In this document: positions 28,354 to 39,209 of the stretch, piece by piece
Layout: each line of letters begins with the position of its first letter
Position numbering within the stretch: the stretch's first letter is position 1
Assembly: GCA_024235635.1 (NCBI GenBank)
Contig: JACKMA010000005.1
Coordinates: 1 to 64,000 of the forward strand
Length of the DNA stretch: 64,000 nucleotides
DNA from: Zoogloeaceae bacterium
Lineage (GTDB): Bacteria; Pseudomonadota; Gammaproteobacteria; Burkholderiales; Rhodocyclaceae
Direction of reading: 5' to 3'
Translations under genes and position numbers: made by a program
Notes under the pieces: model-generated
Told to the model about the DNA's origin: nothing
Database searches by the model: none
What the model saw: the letters and a program-made list of their open reading frames with translations, nothing else

Positions 28354-28746
28354 ATGCGTTCCATGCTGCTGACCGTCGCCGCGCTGCTGGCGGCTACAAC
28401 GATCGGTGGATGTTCGATCACCGACTGGCTGCGGCCCTATCGCATCGACGTCCGTCAGGGCAATTACGTCACCCCCGAGATGGTCGCGCAGCTGAAGACC
28501 GGCATGAGCCCCGAACAGGTCCGCTTCGTGCTCGGAACGCCACTGGTCGTCGACCCGTTCCATCGCAATCGCTGGGACTACTTCTACCGCTTCAAGCCCG
28601 GCCGCGGGGAGGCCACCGAGCATCGCCTGACGGTGCTGTTCGACAACGGCGTGCTGGCCGAACTGCAGGGCGACATCGAGCCGGCACCGGCGGATCGCAT
28701 CGCCCCGCCGAAGCGGGTCATCGAGATCGGTGCCGAACAGCAATAG
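28354..28746 (+). CDS. bamE: Outer membrane assembly lipoprotein BamE (SmpA/OmlA)
   Basis: BamE is a lipoprotein of the BAM complex that inserts outer membrane beta-barrels. From ATG 28354 it has 130 aa with a lipoprotein signal ending in the lipobox IGGC (acylated C20). The SmpA/OmlA fold is evident: YVTPEMVAQLKTGMSPEQVRFVLGTPLVVDPFHRNRWDYFYRF. The open frame extends upstream to 28273, but only a start at 28354 (or 28363) gives a proper signal peptide. Confidence 0.94.
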   Translation: MRSMLLTVAALLAATTIGGCSITDWLRPYRIDVRQGNYVTPEMVAQLKTGMSPEQVRFVLGTPLVVDPFHRNRWDYFYRFKPGRGEATEHRLTVLFDNGVLAELQGDIEPAPADRIAPPKRVIEIGAEQQ

Positions 28747-28767
28747 CGACAAGGAACGGAGACGGGC

Positions 28768-29574
28768 ATGCAAAAGCAGAGAATCGCGATCGCCGGCTGT
28801 ACCGGGCGGATGGGACGCACGCTGATCGAGGCCACCCTGGCCGGCGAGGCCTTCGAGCTGGCCGCAGCCTTCGAGCGCGAAGGCAATCCGCTGGTCGGAC
28901 GCGACGCCGGCGAAATGCTGGGGCAGCACACCGGCGTCCCGATCACCGACGATGCCGCAGCCGCAATTGCTGCTGCCGATTGCGTGATCGACTTCACCCT
29001 GCCCGACGGCACCCTCAGACACCTCGACATGGCAGCGTCCAGCGGCGTTCCGATGGTGATCGGCACCACCGGCTTCGACGCCGCACAGAAGGCTCGCATC
29101 GAATCCGCGGCCGAGCGCGTGCCGGTGGTGTTCGCGCCCAACATGGCGGTCGGTGTCAACGCGGTGTTCAAGCTGCTGGAGACGGCGGCGCGGATCCTGT
29201 CGTCCGGCTACGACGTCGAGATCATCGAGGCCCATCATCGCCATAAAGTGGATGCGCCGTCGGGAACCGCGCTGCGCATGGGCGAAGTGGTCGCTGCCGA
29301 ACTCGGCCGCAATCTCGCCGACTGTGCGATCTATGGCCGACAGGGTCGTACCGGCGAGCGTGACGAGCAGACCATTGCATTCTCGACCATCCGTGGCGGC
29401 GACATCATCGGCGACCACACCGTGCTGTTCGCCGGCGCCGGTGAGCGCATCGAGATCACCCATCGCTCGGGTGGGCGCATGCCCTATGCGATGGGCGCGC
29501 TGCGCGCGGCTGCCTTCCTGCGCGGTCGCCCCAATGGCCTGTTCGACATGCAGGACGTGCTCGGCCTGCGCTAG
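28768..29574 (+). CDS. dapB: 4-hydroxy-tetrahydrodipicolinate reductase
   Basis: DapB reduces hydroxy-tetrahydrodipicolinate with NAD(P)H in lysine and diaminopimelate synthesis. The 268-aa protein has the nucleotide-binding GCTGRMGR at 10-17, the catalytic H156/H157 and K160 in EAHHRHKVDAPSGTAL, and the substrate-binding RTGERDEQTIAF region. It follows bamE by 21 bases, and both are likely on one transcript. Confidence 0.97.
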   Translation: MQKQRIAIAGCTGRMGRTLIEATLAGEAFELAAAFEREGNPLVGRDAGEMLGQHTGVPITDDAAAAIAAADCVIDFTLPDGTLRHLDMAASSGVPMVIGTTGFDAAQKARIESAAERVPVVFAPNMAVGVNAVFKLLETAARILSSGYDVEIIEAHHRHKVDAPSGTALRMGEVVAAELGRNLADCAIYGRQGRTGERDEQTIAFSTIRGGDIIGDHTVLFAGAGERIEITHRSGGRMPYAMGALRAAAFLRGRPNGLFDMQDVLGLR

Positions 29575-29789
29575 ACCGGCCCGTCGACCTTCCCGCGTCA
29601 CGCGTCGCCCCGGCGTGCAGCGCGACACACAGGCTTGCGAAGCACACTCAAGACTGTCCGGCATAGCCCGATAAAGGTCGGTGGAAGCGACGCCGACGTC
29701 GGCAGGCGTGCGCACGTTCCCGTCTCTTCCGTTTCGCCCGTCCGGCTTCCCGGGCACGGCAGCGAATTGGCCTAGCCAGGTAGAGGGCT
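29575..29789. other. Gap of 215 bases, no gene seen
   Basis: This stretch separates dapB from the hybrid kinase. It contains a perfect 12-base palindrome GCCGACGTCGGC at 29692-29703, about 87 bases before the kinase start, which may be an operator or a chance event in GC-rich DNA. I could not identify a convincing promoter or terminator. Confidence 0.4.
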
Positions 29790-32411
29790 TTGAACGCAAA
29801 CCTTGTCACGACGGAGATTCGGGCGCTGTTCGGCGTCGACTCTGCAGCCCAGTTGCAGACCCGCATGCGGGGTCTGGATCCGGCCGACGCAAGCCGTCAG
29901 CTCGGCCGCATGGTCGCGCTGCTCGAACGCCTGGAGGCGTGTGCCGGCACAGCCGACGGTGCAGCCGTTGCGGGCGGCTCGGGCGGTGCCGCCGCCGACA
30001 CGGCCTCGCGGGACACCATTGCCGCCTCGCTCGATGCCGCCGGCGCCGGCTACTGGGTCTGGGATCTCGAGGCGCGCCAACTCGAGACCGGCGACGAATG
30101 GCGCGGGATGCTCGGACTGCCGCCGGACGCCGACCACGACGGGTCCTACCAGGCCTGGTTGCCGTTGATCCACCCGGATGACGTCGAAAGCGCGATCGCC
30201 CGCCTCAAGGATCATCTGCGGGGCGTGGATCCGGCCTTCCTGTGCGAGTTCCGGATGCGCCACCAGGACGGCGGCTGGCGCTGGCTGCAGGCGCGCGGCA
30301 GCGCCTGCGAGCGCGGCGCAGACGGGCAGTGGCGAATCGTCCGCGGCATCTATCGCGAGATCGCCGATCGCAAGGACTGGGAATTCGAACTGATGCGCAC
30401 GAAGGAGGCAGCCGAGGCGGCCAACCGTGCGAAGAGCGATTTCCTCGCCAACATGAGCCACGAGATCCGCACGCCGATGAACGGCATCATCGGCATGGCC
30501 GAGCTGGTGCTGGACACGACGCTCGACCAGGAGCAGCGCGACTATCTGACGACCCTGCGGGCCTCGGCGGACGCCCTGCTGGTGATCCTCAACGACATTC
30601 TCGACTTTTCGAAGATCGAGGCCGGCAAGATGGAGCTCGAGGCGATCGAGTTCTCGCCGCGCTCGGTGGTGTCCGAAGTGGCCAAGGCGATGGCCATGCG
30701 CATCCACCAGCGTGGGCTCGCGCTGTACTTCTCGACCGCAGCCGACCTGCCGGACATCTGCGTCGGCGATCCGGGTCGGATCCGCCAGGTGTTGCTGAAC
30801 CTGCTTGGAAATGCCGCCAAATTCACCGAGACCGGCGAGGTCGCGATCTCGGCACGGGTCGAGGCCCGCAACGGCGGGCGCTGCACCCTGGCCTTCGCGG
30901 TGCGCGATTCGGGCATCGGCGTGGCCAAGGAGCAGCAGCGCCACGTGTTCGGTGCGTTTGCGCAGGCCGACAGCTCGACCACCCGCAAGTTCGGCGGTAC
31001 CGGGCTCGGCTTGGCGATCTGCAGCCGTCTGGTCGAGATCATGGGCGGCGAGATCAGGCTGCAGAGCGAGGTCGGCGAAGGCAGCACCTTCGAGTTCACG
31101 ATCGAGGTCGAGGCGGTGCACGAGGCGACGGCCCCGCTGATGCCCGGACTGGGCGGCCGGCGCGTCCTTCTGGCCGTGGCGAATGACGCCCTGCGCGCCC
31201 ACCTCGCTGAGCAGTTGTCGGGCTTTGACGTCGAGGTCGAAGCCGCCGGCAGTGCCGCCGGCACGAAGGCGTGCCTGCAGCGGGCGGCGGAAGCGGCGAC
31301 GCCCTACGATTTCCTGATCCTGGATGCGCGCCTGCCGGACGATGCCGCGTTCGAGATCGCCCAGGGCTTCGCGGACGACACGCCGTGGCTCGACCGCATG
31401 CTGGTACTGCTCGATACCGACAACCAGCGTCGCGGCTCCGATCGTTGCAATGCGATGGGCGTGCGTGGCCGACTGATCCAGCCGATCTCCGAGCGCGACC
31501 TCGGTGAAGCGCTGCAACTCGCGCTGAGCGCCGGCGCCGATGATGACGACGAACTCGACGATTTCAATCCGAGCCTGACCCTGACCGAGATGATGATCAT
31601 GCAGCCGGACGGTCCGGCCGGCCTGCACATCCTGCTGGTCGAGGACAATCCGGTCAATCAGATGGTCGCCAGCAAGATGCTGAAGAAGGCCGGACATCAG
31701 GTGTTGATCGCCGGCAACGGCCGCGAGGCCATCGACCAGTACGACAAGCAGGCCTTCGACCTGATCCTGATGGACGTTCAGATGCCGGTGATGGGCGGAC
31801 TCGAGGCCACGCAGGCGATCCGGGCCCGTGAGGCCCGACGCAGCTGGGCCGCCGATGGCGACTGGCGACCGGTGCCGATCGTTGCGATGACGGCACATGC
31901 GATGCAGGGCGATCGCGAGCGCTGCCTGAACGCCGGCATGGACGACTACGTGGCCAAGCCGATCAAGCCTGCGGAGATGTTCGCTGCGATCGAGCGCGTG
32001 TGCGGAACCGTTCGCAGCGACGAATGTGGCGACGGCGGTCGCGATCGCACGCTGCTCGACGAGGCTGCCGACGGCGACGTCATCGATCTCAGCCACACGC
32101 GGGAACTGGTCGAGGGCGACGAATCGGCCGTGCTGCAGCTTGCTCGGGTGTTCTTTGCCGATTTCGGTCGCAACCTGCAAACATTGCAGAAGGCAGGCTC
32201 GAGCAAGAATCTCGACGAGCTGGCGGCGATCAGCCATTCGCTGAAGGGTTCGCTCGGTGTATTCGGCGCGGCCCGGGCGACCGATGCCGCGCTGCGGGTC
32301 GAACGCAGCGCGCGCGACGGCGATCCGGACATGGCCGTGCGCTGGCTGCCGGCACTGGTCGCGGAGCTCAATCGGGTCGCCAGCGCGTTGCGCGCATCGC
32401 TGGCGATCTGA
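29790..32411 (+). CDS. Soluble hybrid sensor histidine kinase (PAS-HisKA-HATPase-pseudoREC-REC-Hpt)
   Basis: This 873-aa protein has no signal peptide or membrane helix, so it senses a cytoplasmic cue. Order of domains: a helical N-terminus (1-75), a PAS domain with PAC extension (about 80-200; WVWDLEARQLETGDEW), HisKA with H224 in MSHEIRTPMNG, and HATPase (about 330-450; NLLGNAAKF, DSGIGV, GGTGLGLAI). A degenerate receiver (about 455-580) keeps D512 but has Asn in place of the acidic pair and Gln in place of the lysine. A full receiver (about 612-750) has D662 in LMDVQMPV and the lysine in YVAKPIKP. The Hpt domain has H816 in ISHSLKGS. It starts at TTG 29790 and no response regulator gene adjoins it. 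Confidence 0.92.
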   Translation: MNANLVTTEIRALFGVDSAAQLQTRMRGLDPADASRQLGRMVALLERLEACAGTADGAAVAGGSGGAAADTASRDTIAASLDAAGAGYWVWDLEARQLETGDEWRGMLGLPPDADHDGSYQAWLPLIHPDDVESAIARLKDHLRGVDPAFLCEFRMRHQDGGWRWLQARGSACERGADGQWRIVRGIYREIADRKDWEFELMRTKEAAEAANRAKSDFLANMSHEIRTPMNGIIGMAELVLDTTLDQEQRDYLTTLRASADALLVILNDILDFSKIEAGKMELEAIEFSPRSVVSEVAKAMAMRIHQRGLALYFSTAADLPDICVGDPGRIRQVLLNLLGNAAKFTETGEVAISARVEARNGGRCTLAFAVRDSGIGVAKEQQRHVFGAFAQADSSTTRKFGGTGLGLAICSRLVEIMGGEIRLQSEVGEGSTFEFTIEVEAVHEATAPLMPGLGGRRVLLAVANDALRAHLAEQLSGFDVEVEAAGSAAGTKACLQRAAEAATPYDFLILDARLPDDAAFEIAQGFADDTPWLDRMLVLLDTDNQRRGSDRCNAMGVRGRLIQPISERDLGEALQLALSAGADDDDELDDFNPSLTLTEMMIMQPDGPAGLHILLVEDNPVNQMVASKMLKKAGHQVLIAGNGREAIDQYDKQAFDLILMDVQMPVMGGLEATQAIRAREARRSWAADGDWRPVPIVAMTAHAMQGDRERCLNAGMDDYVAKPIKPAEMFAAIERVCGTVRSDECGDGGRDRTLLDEAADGDVIDLSHTRELVEGDESAVLQLARVFFADFGRNLQTLQKAGSSKNLDELAAISHSLKGSLGVFGAARATDAALRVERSARDGDPDMAVRWLPALVAELNRVASALRASLAI

Positions 32412-32481
32412 GCCGGCCGCGAGGCGGCGCCCGGGACTTCGCGGTGCACTGCGGGTCAGTCGGCAGAGGGTGGATGCCGCG

Positions 32482-32510
32482 TTGCAGCACCGCCCGCCGG
32501 TTGCTATACT
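32482..32510 (+). promoter_or_regulatory. Sigma-70-type promoter of carA
   Basis: TTGCAG (32482-32487) and TATACT (32505-32510) are separated by 17 bases, the optimal spacing. Transcription would start near 32517, just ahead of the hairpin at 32521-32550, leaving a leader of about 85 bases before the carA GTG at 32603. Confidence 0.75.
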
Positions 32511-32520
32511 TCAGACACTA

Positions 32521-32555
32521 ACGGGAAGGGCGTTTTCGCGCCTCTCCCGTTTTTT
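32521..32555 (+). terminator. Intrinsic terminator in the carA leader (probable attenuator)
   Basis: ACGGGAAGGGCG (32521-32532) can pair with CGCCTCTCCCGT (32539-32550) with one mismatch and one G-U pair. The stem is followed directly by six T (32550-32555). The element lies downstream of the TTGCAG/TATACT promoter and upstream of carA, so it would stop most transcripts unless read-through is allowed. It could also end the hybrid-kinase transcript. No leader peptide was found before it. Confidence 0.75.
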
Positions 32556-32602
32556 GTGCCGCCGGCCCAGTGGCGCTTCATGCCTCGATCAGGAGTAATG
32601 CC

Positions 32603-33757
32603 GTGACTGCTTTCCCTTCAGCCATTCTCGCCCTCGCAGACGGGACGGTGTTTCGCGGCAAGGGCATCGGCGCGGTCGGCAGCGCGGTCGGCGAGGTCGT
32701 GTTCAACACCTCGATGAGCGGCTACCAGGAGATCCTGACCGATCCCAGCTATTGCCGGCAACTGGTCACGCTGACCTATCCCCATATCGGCAACACCGGG
32801 GTCAACGACGAGGACTGCGAGGCCGCCACGATCCATGCCGCCGGGCTGATCATCCGCGACCTGCCGATCCTGGCGAGCAACTGGCGGCTGCAACGCACGC
32901 TCCCCGACTTTCTGGCGCAGGAGGGCGTGGTTGCGATCGCCGACATCGATACCCGTCGGCTGACCCGCGTGCTCAGGGAGAAGGGCGCTCAGGCCGGCTG
33001 CCTGATGACCGTCGACGGTCGCGGCGCGGATGCCGTTGACGAAGCGCTGGCCCTGGCCCGGGGATTTCCCGGCTTGGCCGGCATGGACCTCGCCAAGGAG
33101 GTGACGACGCCCTCGCGCTTCGACTGGCGCGGCGGCCAGTGGCGTCTCGAAGACGGCTACGGCGAAGGCGGTGACGGGCGCTACCATGTCGTCGCCTACG
33201 ATTTCGGTGTCAAGCGGAACATCCTGCGCATGCTCGCCGAGCGCGGCTGTCGCCTGACCGTGGTGCCGGCCCAGACGCCCGCCCGCGAGGTCCTGGCGCT
33301 GGCGCCGGACGGCGTGTTCCTGTCGAACGGGCCGGGCGACCCGGAGCCCTGCGACTACGCGATCACCGCGATTCGCGAACTGCTCGCCGCCGGGCTGCCG
33401 ACCTTCGGCATCTGCCTCGGCCATCAGCTGCTGGCGCTGGCGTCCGGCGCGCGGACCATCAAAATGAAGTTCGGCCACCACGGCGCCAATCATCCGGTCA
33501 AGGATCTCGACAGCGGCCGCGTGATGATCACGTCGCAAAACCACGGCTTCGCGGTCGATGCGGACACCCTGCCGAACAATCTGCGGGCCACCCACGTATC
33601 GCTTTTCGACGGCAGCCTGCAGGGGCTGGCGCGGACCGACGTTCCCGCCTTCTGCTTTCAGGGGCACCCGGAAGCCAGTCCCGGTCCCCACGACGTCGCC
33701 TACCTGTTCGACCGATTCGTCAAACTGTTGGAGGAAGGTCGCGCGGCACGTCAGTGA
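32603..33757 (+). CDS. carA: Carbamoyl-phosphate synthase small subunit
   Basis: CarA is the glutaminase that supplies ammonia to CarB for carbamoyl phosphate, used in arginine and pyrimidine synthesis. From GTG 32603 it has 384 aa; AGGAG at 32591-32595 lies seven bases upstream, favouring this start over the longer open frame from 32570. The triad nucleophile is C271 in FGICLGHQLLAL, and the His/Glu are in FQGHPEASPGPHD. carB follows after 69 bases. Confidence 0.97.
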   Translation: MTAFPSAILALADGTVFRGKGIGAVGSAVGEVVFNTSMSGYQEILTDPSYCRQLVTLTYPHIGNTGVNDEDCEAATIHAAGLIIRDLPILASNWRLQRTLPDFLAQEGVVAIADIDTRRLTRVLREKGAQAGCLMTVDGRGADAVDEALALARGFPGLAGMDLAKEVTTPSRFDWRGGQWRLEDGYGEGGDGRYHVVAYDFGVKRNILRMLAERGCRLTVVPAQTPAREVLALAPDGVFLSNGPGDPEPCDYAITAIRELLAAGLPTFGICLGHQLLALASGARTIKMKFGHHGANHPVKDLDSGRVMITSQNHGFAVDADTLPNNLRATHVSLFDGSLQGLARTDVPAFCFQGHPEASPGPHDVAYLFDRFVKLLEEGRAARQ

Positions 33758-33826
33758 GCAGCGCCCCACGCGCCCGCCGACGATCGATTCCGCCGACACA
33801 CCCCCGAGCCACCGAGCACAACCGAC

Positions 33827-37045
<3,219 letters not shown>

Positions 37046-37048
37046 ACC

Positions 37049-37525
37049 ATGATCAAGACACCCCTGACCCTGCACGGCGCGGAGTTGCTGCGGCAGGAAC
37101 TGCATCGCATGAAGACCGTCGATCGCCCGGAGGTAATCGCCGCGATCGCCGAGGCCCGCTCCCACGGTGACCTTTCCGAAAACGCGGAATACGACGCCGC
37201 CAAGGAGCGGCAGGGTTTCATCGAGGGCCGCATCAAGGACCTCGAGGGCAAGCTCGCGACCGCGCAGATCATCGATCCCAAGCTGCTCGACGCCGACGGC
37301 AAGTGCGTGTTCGGGGCCACCGTCGACCTCGAGGATCTCGATTCGGGGCAGGCCGTGACCTATCAGATCGTCGGCGACGACGAGGCCGATCTGAAGCAGG
37401 GCAAGATTTCCATCAGTTCGCCGATCGCGCGGGCGCTGATCGGCAAGTATGCAGGCGACGTGGCAGAAGTCCAGGCGCCGGGCGGCATCCGTGAATACGA
37501 GGTCATCGACGTCCGCTACGAGTGA
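37049..37525 (+). CDS. greA: Transcription elongation factor GreA
   Basis: GreA inserts its coiled coil into the RNA polymerase secondary channel and triggers cleavage of backtracked RNA. The 158-aa protein has the N-terminal coiled coil (residues 1-75) with the acidic tip in GDLSENAEYDAAKERQ, and the FKBP-like C-terminal domain (ISISSPIARALIGKYAGD). It begins three bases after the carB stop, so it is co-transcribed with carAB, as in many betaproteobacteria. Confidence 0.97.
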   Translation: MIKTPLTLHGAELLRQELHRMKTVDRPEVIAAIAEARSHGDLSENAEYDAAKERQGFIEGRIKDLEGKLATAQIIDPKLLDADGKCVFGATVDLEDLDSGQAVTYQIVGDDEADLKQGKISISSPIARALIGKYAGDVAEVQAPGGIREYEVIDVRYE

Positions 37526-37565
37526 GCGCGGCGGTCGCCGCGGCTGGTGCGCCGGTCTGTGCCAA

Positions 37566-37979
37566 TTGATCGCCAGCCTGTGGGCCGGTGCCCAGTGGGC
37601 GGTCGGCTACCTCGTCGCGCCGACCCTGTTCGCGCTGCTCGACGATCGCCGCGAGGCCGGGCGTATCGCCGGCTGGATGTTCGAGCGGGTCAATCTGCTC
37701 GGACTCGGCTGCGCGGCATTACTGGTCGCGCTGCTGGTGGCCCGGCGCCGCGCCGCGGTGACCCGCGAATTTCTGCTGGTCGTCGTCGTCGCGATGCTCG
37801 CCTTGAGTCTGGTTCTGCAGTTCTGGATCCAGCCGACGATGCAGGCGCTGAAGCTCGCGGGCGAGGCCGCCGGCGCCGCTTTTGCGACGTGGCACGGCGT
37901 GTCGAGCGGGCTCTACCTGTTGCAGTCGCTGCTGGCCGGCGTGCTGGTGGTCGGCGTCCAGCGCAGGCCACCGTGCTGA
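37566..37979 (+). CDS. DUF4149/TMEM205-like integral membrane protein
   Basis: The protein has about 137 aa with four hydrophobic helices, beginning LIASLWAGAQWAVGYLVAPTLFALLDD, a typical start for this family found next to greA in betaproteobacteria. Function is unknown. The start is uncertain: the frame extends back into greA without ATG or GTG near the family-like N-terminus, so I place it at TTG 37566; CTG 37557 is another option. It overlaps no neighbour from this start and is convergent with yhbY. Confidence 0.75.
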   Translation: MIASLWAGAQWAVGYLVAPTLFALLDDRREAGRIAGWMFERVNLLGLGCAALLVALLVARRRAAVTREFLLVVVVAMLALSLVLQFWIQPTMQALKLAGEAAGAAFATWHGVSSGLYLLQSLLAGVLVVGVQRRPPC

Positions 37980-38020
37980 TTGCGTGCGCTGGTCCGTCCG
38001 GTCCCGTGCGACGCCTCGGT

Positions 38021-38467
38021 TCAGCGCCGCTTCGAGCCGGTGGCGGCCGCCGTTGGCTTGCTGTCGGCCGGCTTCGCCTTGCGTCGAGGCTTCGGCGGGC
38101 CGCCGCCCTCGGCCAGGGTCTGCGCCGCGCGCTTGGTCAGCGGTGCCGCCGAGCGTGGTCGACGGCGTGCCGCCCGTGTCGTCGCTTCTTCGTCCTCCGT
38201 CCGCTGCCGCCACACCACCAACAGCTTGCCGATGGCCTGGACCGGTGCCGCGCCGGTCAGCCGGCAGATCTCGTCGAGGTAGCGGCGGCGCGCCTCGCGG
38301 TCGTCGCCGAAAACCCGGATCTTGATCAGTTCGTGCGCCTTCAGCGCGGTCTCGATTTCCTTCAGGACGGCCTCGGAGAGTCCGTTAGCCGAAATGGCGA
38401 CGACGGGATCGAGGTGGTGGGCGAGGGCCTTGAGCTCGCGTCGGCGGGCAGGCGTTATGTCGTTCAT
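38021..38467 (-). CDS. yhbY: YhbY family RNA-binding protein (CRM domain)
   Basis: This 148-aa protein carries a CRS1-YhbY (CRM) RNA-binding domain at residues 4-95 (RRRELKALAHHLDPVVAISANGL; ALKAHELIKIRVFGDD), known to associate with pre-50S ribosomes in E. coli. A basic, Pro/Lys/Ala-rich tail of about 50 residues is longer than in E. coli and is probably disordered. It is divergent from rlmE, 38 bases away, the usual yhbY/rlmE/ftsH arrangement. Confidence 0.93.
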   Translation of the reverse strand: MNDITPARRRELKALAHHLDPVVAISANGLSEAVLKEIETALKAHELIKIRVFGDDREARRRYLDEICRLTGAAPVQAIGKLLVVWRQRTEDEEATTRAARRRPRSAAPLTKRAAQTLAEGGGPPKPRRKAKPADSKPTAAATGSKRR

Positions 38468-38505
38468 GGTGGCTGTTCCCGGGCAAGGGGCGCGATTCTA
38501 CTCCG

Positions 38506-39123
38506 ATGAAACCGAGCAAGACCAGCAAGGCGTGGCTTAACGAACATGTCCACGACCACTACGTGCAGCGGGCGAGGAACGAAGGCTTTCGAGCTCGAGC
38601 GGCCTACAAGCTGCTCGAGATCGACGAGCGCGACCGGCTGCTGCGGCCGGGCATGACGGTGGTCGATCTGGGCGCGGCACCGGGCTCCTGGAGCCAGGTG
38701 GTCTCGCAGCGACTGGCCGGCAACGGTCTCGCGATCGCGCTCGACCTGCTGCCGATGGTGCCGATCCCCGGTGTCGACGTCATGCAGGGTGACTTCGCCG
38801 ACGACATGGCGCTGCACGAACTCGAGGATCGTCTCGGCAACCGTCCGGTGGACCTTGTGTTGTCGGACATGGCCCCCAACTTGTCCGGTGTCGCCAGCGT
38901 CGACCAGGCCCGGGCGTTCGCGCTGGCGGAACTGGCGCTCGAGTTCGCCGAACTGCGACTGGCACCTTCCGGCCGATTTCTGGTCAAGGTCTTTCAGGGG
39001 GCCGGATTCGACGATTATCGGCGCCACCTCAACGAGATCTTCGCCAAGGTCGCGGTGCGCAAGCCGAAGGCCTCACGCGACCGCAGCAGCGAGGTGTATT
39101 TCCTCGCGGGCGGCAGAAAGTAG
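38506..39123 (+). CDS. rlmE: 23S rRNA (uridine-2'-O)-methyltransferase RlmE (FtsJ)
   Basis: RlmE methylates U2552 of 23S rRNA using S-adenosylmethionine. The 205-aa protein has the Rossmann SAM motif VVDLGAAPGSWSQV, DLVLSDMAPNLSGV with the catalytic Asp, and FLVKVFQGAGFDDY with the catalytic Lys. It lies 86 bases upstream of ftsH; the rlmE-ftsH pair is conserved from E. coli onward. Confidence 0.96.
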   Translation: MKPSKTSKAWLNEHVHDHYVQRARNEGFRARAAYKLLEIDERDRLLRPGMTVVDLGAAPGSWSQVVSQRLAGNGLAIALDLLPMVPIPGVDVMQGDFADDMALHELEDRLGNRPVDLVLSDMAPNLSGVASVDQARAFALAELALEFAELRLAPSGRFLVKVFQGAGFDDYRRHLNEIFAKVAVRKPKASRDRSSEVYFLAGGRK

Positions 39124-39132
39124 GCGGGGTGT

Positions 39133-39162
39133 TTGCCCACTTTGAACGTTAGCACATAGAAT
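39133..39162 (+). promoter_or_regulatory. Possible sigma-70 promoter of ftsH
   Basis: TTGCCC (39133-39138) and TAGAAT (39157-39162) are 18 bases apart in the gap between rlmE and ftsH. The match is moderate, and ftsH may also be read from rlmE. Confidence 0.4.
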
Positions 39163-39209
39163 CAGTCCATTGAGCAGCCGGCCCCTGTAGGGCCTATCGG
39201 GAGTGCAGC

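Noticed and set aside
29772..32237. 821-codon frame antisense to the hybrid kinase
   Set aside because: The sense strand has six recognisable domains in order. The antisense product resembles nothing.
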